From Burkholderiales bacterium (GTDB lineage: Bacteria > Pseudomonadota > Gammaproteobacteria > Burkholderiales > Burkholderiaceae_C), in contig RXJQ01000018.1 in the NCBI GenBank assembly GCA_003963115.1, positions 1 through 64,000 on the forward strand: a stretch of DNA of 64,000 bases, read 5' to 3'. A model generated the notes under the pieces. The model did no database searches. It had not been told where the DNA came from and saw only the letters and a list, made by a program, of their open reading frames with translations. The stretch's first letter is position 1; every line of letters starts with the position of its first letter. The position numbers and the translations under genes are program-made. This document shows positions 61,690-64,000 of the stretch, piece after piece.

Positions 61690-62588
61690 TGATCTGTCCC
61701 TTTGCGACTTTCAAACAGCGATAAGACCTTGGATCGCCCTGATGCATGGGCGCTGCGCTCCTCCTCGCTGTGGGAGAGGAACTGCACCATTTCTGTGAGA
61801 ACGCGCTCTTTTTCCCGATCGATGCTGATCATGTGGTAGCAGTCGTTCAGCAGCACGCAACGGATGCGCGAAGACTGAACCCGCGAAGCCACTTCGAAAG
61901 AGCTGCGCGGCGTGGCGCATTCGTCTTCCTTGGCATGCAGCAACAGAACAGGCGCCGTGATGTCTGAAAGTGAAGGTCGAACCAATGCGATCAACTCGCG
62001 CGCTTTCAGCAAATCGGCCACGCGCAGATGAGATGCACCGGCATCGGACTCGCCCACTTCTTTCATCTGCCGAGCCACCCAGGCACGCATGCGCTCGTCC
62101 TTGAGACCAAACGGGGACCGCTCGCGGACCCTGATGCGACGGGCAAAGGGGGTATAGCGCGCCAGTGACAACAAGGGCGTGAACCACGGGTTGCCCCAGC
62201 CATCGTAATGCAAAGCCGTAGAGAGCGCCATGACCGACGCAAGCCGGTCCGAACGCAAGGCCGCCACGCGCAAAGCCAGAACCGCACCCAGGCAAATGCC
62301 GCCAACAGATACGGTGTCGTACGTCGCCAGCATCTGGTCGAGCTCTTTGAGCGCCGTGGCAACCCATTGACCGACGGTCTTGGGCTGTCCTAAATGGTGT
62401 CCGAATGTATAGCCCTCGATGACCGGCACACGCACCGAATACCCTGCCCGCTGGATGCCTCTTGCTACAAACTGTAACTCAAGGGGGCTGCTGCTCAAGC
62501 CGTGGAAGAGCAGCACGCCATGCCGCCCACCACTCAAAATCAAGGACTTAGGGCTTGCGGACTGAGGCAAATCAAGCGGGCCAGACAT
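61686..62588 (-). CDS. Alpha/beta hydrolase with G-x-C-x-G nucleophile elbow
   Basis: The product from the ATG at 62588 is 300 residues (a GTG at 62696 would add 36). Fold motifs: the oxyanion region LLFHGLSSSPLE (about 27-38), the nucleophile elbow SVGGICLGAVLA with Cys99 where most hydrolases have Ser, the acid in LHAKEDECATP and His in NDCYHMISIDRE. A Cys-Asp-His triad with G-x-C-x-G is known from polyhydroxyalkanoate synthases, so this may be an acyltransferase or thioesterase acting on the ACP-bound chain. First gene of the operon; overlaps the ACP start. Confidence 0.85.
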   Translation of the reverse strand: MSGPLDLPQSASPKSLILSGGRHGVLLFHGLSSSPLELQFVARGIQRAGYSVRVPVIEGYTFGHHLGQPKTVGQWVATALKELDQMLATYDTVSVGGICLGAVLALRVAALRSDRLASVMALSTALHYDGWGNPWFTPLLSLARYTPFARRIRVRERSPFGLKDERMRAWVARQMKEVGESDAGASHLRVADLLKARELIALVRPSLSDITAPVLLLHAKEDECATPRSSFEVASRVQSSRIRCVLLNDCYHMISIDREKERVLTEMVQFLSHSEEERSAHASGRSKVLSLFESRKGTDQ

Positions 62589-62725
62589 CGTGGCAGCAAA
62601 TAAGTCAAAAAGAGGCCGAATTTTGGCGGACCAATCTTTCGCCAATCTTTCAATCGACCACCAAATTGCAGGCAGGTGTCCGCAAATGTGACTCACGTGC
62701 CAGGCAGCCTAATGAGCCAATCAGC

Positions 62726-63367
62726 TCACTTGCTCAGCACCACATGCATCGCATGCGGCGAAGCCACGTGCCGGGTGCAGCGAAACCCCAGGGCAGGCAT
62801 GTCAATACCGGTCAGGAGCGGCTCGCCTGAGCCCAGCAAGGTGGGCGAAAGGGCCAGATGCACCTCGTCCACCAACCCAGCCTGCAAATACTGCCGCACC
62901 GTGGCCGGGCCGCCGCCGATGCGCACGTCTTGACCTTGCGCCGCGGCCTTGGCCCGCGTCAAGGCGGTGTGGATGCCATCGGTGACGAAGTGGAAGGTGG
63001 TGCCGCCCTCCATCTCGATCGAGGCACGCGGGTGGTCCGTGAGCACGAACACCGGCACGTGGTAGGGCGGATTGGTCCCCCACCAGCCTTTCCACTCGTC
63101 ATCCGGCCACGGCCCACGGACCGGCCCGAACATATTGCGGCCCAGGATCCAGGCACCCACATTGGCAAAACCGCGCGCGGCGAAATCATCGTCCACGCCC
63201 GTGTCGCCACCGCCACCACCATGCATCCGCTGGAAGGTGCGGGTCGGGAAGACCCACTCCATCAAGGTGGTGCCGCCCACACCCAAGGGGTTGTCGAGGC
63301 TTTGATCGGGGCCGGCGCTGAAGCCGTCGATGGACAGGCCGAAACAGCTGACGATGACGCGAGACAT
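62726..63367 (-). CDS. Dihydrofolate reductase / RibD C-terminal-like reductase
   Basis: The 213-residue product starts MSRVIVSCFGLSIDGFSAGP, typical for the RibD-C/DHFR-like superfamily, with ARGFANVGAWILGRNMFGP, then VLTDHPRASIEMEGGTTFHF and GQDVRIGGGPATVRQYLQAG, the NADPH-binding glycine pattern. AGGA 7 nt upstream favours this ATG over the longer frame. Members are often annotated as dihydrofolate reductase family proteins with unknown substrate. It lies upstream of the hydrolase operon on the same strand, with about 137 nt between the DHFR-like stop and the hydrolase start. Confidence 0.88.
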   Translation of the reverse strand: MSRVIVSCFGLSIDGFSAGPDQSLDNPLGVGGTTLMEWVFPTRTFQRMHGGGGGDTGVDDDFAARGFANVGAWILGRNMFGPVRGPWPDDEWKGWWGTNPPYHVPVFVLTDHPRASIEMEGGTTFHFVTDGIHTALTRAKAAAQGQDVRIGGGPATVRQYLQAGLVDEVHLALSPTLLGSGEPLLTGIDMPALGFRCTRHVASPHAMHVVLSK

Positions 63368-63598
63368 GGTGCGATCCTTTTGCTGAAAGATGCGGAAAGA
63401 AAGTGGATGGAAGGTGTCACCTGAACGACGAACGAGCCATACCTGAATCGACAACGCGGCGCCCACTGACGCCATGCATTAGCGCAGCTTACGCACGCCG
63501 CAGCAATGATCGTTTGTCACGGTGTGTGCCCCTCGCTAGATTGCACACCAGGGTTGCGCTGCTTGTCGCGGCCTGCGACCTTCTGGAGAGCCCCCACC

Positions 63599-63688
63599 AT
63601 GCCCACTGTCCTCTCGCTTGGCCTGAGCTACGCGCTGGTCTTTGCCGTTCTGGTCCACTTGATCGCCCGAGAGGACCGCTCATGGTGA
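63599..63688 (+). CDS. Possible 29-residue membrane peptide
   Basis: A small frame encodes MPTVLSLGLSYALVFAVLVH followed by LIAREDRSW: a single hydrophobic helix with a charged end. GGAG lies 10 nt before the ATG. Its stop codon overlaps the start of the next membrane-protein gene (ATG at 63682), suggesting coupling. Too short to identify; it may instead be a leader peptide or non-coding. Confidence 0.4.
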   Translation: MPTVLSLGLSYALVFAVLVHLIAREDRSW

Positions 63689-64000
63689 CCGGCCACTTCG
63701 CCACCGCCTTGATCCCATACGAACTGACACGCCGGCAAGCTGGCCGACGACAGGTGCCGTTCTGGGTCTTCCTGCTGGCATCGCAGTTTCTGGACTTTCT
63801 GATGCTGGCTTTGGTGGCTGCCGGCATCGAGCACCTGACACCGCCTGATCTGCTGGACCTGACGTTTGCCGGCATGCGCGCCGACATGTTCGCCAGCCAT
63901 GACCTCTTGCCGGTCGCGGGCTGGTCCATCGGCTTTGGCTTGCTGGCCTGGGCTGTCACCCGCCATCGGGCGGCCGCCCTGGCTGTATGGGGCTTTGTGC
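63682..64000 (+). CDS. Membrane protein, N-terminal part (cut by window edge)
   Basis: The frame is open from the ATG at 63682 to the window end (106 codons). It starts MVTGHFATALIPYELTRRQA and has hydrophobic helices at PFWVFLLASQFLDFLMLALV and in WSIGFGLLAWAV, with RADMFASHDLLPVAGW between. The GHFA start and Q-x-x-D in a helix resemble a group of uncharacterised polytopic membrane proteins. Overlaps a 29-residue frame upstream. Confidence 0.65.
   Translation, partial: MVTGHFATALIPYELTRRQAGRRQVPFWVFLLASQFLDFLMLALVAAGIEHLTPPDLLDLTFAGMRADMFASHDLLPVAGWSIGFGLLAWAVTRHRAAALAVWGFV

Noticed and set aside
62713-62728. TGAGC/GCTCA hairpin at the end of the DHFR-like gene as a terminator
   Set aside because: Stem of only 5 bp, no U-run, and it overlaps the stop codon.

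Overview
The window looks like a chromosomal segment of a high-GC betaproteobacterium of the order Burkholderiales, probably near Aquabacterium, Leptothrix, Ideonella or Rubrivivax. The grounds are a complete-looking type II secretion locus with gspC transcribed apart from the rest, an atpIBEFHAGDC operon, an mreBCD/mrdA/rodA group, gatCAB next to mreB, several PEP-CTERM proteins, and a GC-rich hairpin repeat resembling ones I recall from this order. No rRNA, tRNA, CRISPR, prophage or insertion sequence was recognised. The lineage assignment is inference.

Layout. Bases 1-11117 hold the type II secretion genes: gspG-H-I-J-K-L-M-N-D-E-F on the minus strand (gspF cut by the left edge) and gspC divergent on the plus strand. 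Then come ilvA, a DUF2236 (rubber-oxygenase-like) gene divergent from an AraC regulator, and a PEP-CTERM protein. Bases 16278-24216 are the F1Fo ATP synthase operon on the minus strand, with a strong promoter, a terminator-like hairpin in the leader, a hairpin repeat between atpA and atpG, and a foreign lipoprotein gene between atpG and atpD. Bases 24615-29626 hold an unusual metabolic locus: GNAT-like protein, GH3-type adenylating enzyme, second GNAT protein, and a convergent condensation/wax-ester-synthase-like acyltransferase.

The middle carries hemE, rlpA, a PcaC-PcaD fusion, a second PEP-CTERM gene, rep helicase, an OsmC protein and coq7. Bases 38066-48880 are the cell-shape genes mreB-mreC-mreD and mrdA-rodA. 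They are split by about 4.8 kb carrying a PEP-CTERM protein and a two-partner secretion pair (TpsA with YDG repeats, TpsB). Divergent from mreB is gatC-gatA-(metal-dependent hydrolase)-gatB, then a DUF2306/AraC/DUF2834 set.

The right end has a DUF4124 protein, pyrE and exodeoxyribonuclease III starting almost back to back, and a five-gene minus-strand operon in which every gene overlaps the next: an alpha/beta hydrolase with a cysteine nucleophile elbow (G-x-C-x-G), an acyl carrier protein, a beta-ketoacyl synthase, a secreted DUF2147 protein and a MipA/OmpV-like outer-membrane protein. A DHFR/RibD-like reductase and a membrane protein cut by the right edge finish the window.

The strongest candidates for undescribed biology are the GH3/GNAT/acyltransferase locus, the hydrolase-ACP-KAS-DUF2147-MipA operon, and the insertions of envelope genes into the ATP synthase and cell-shape operons.
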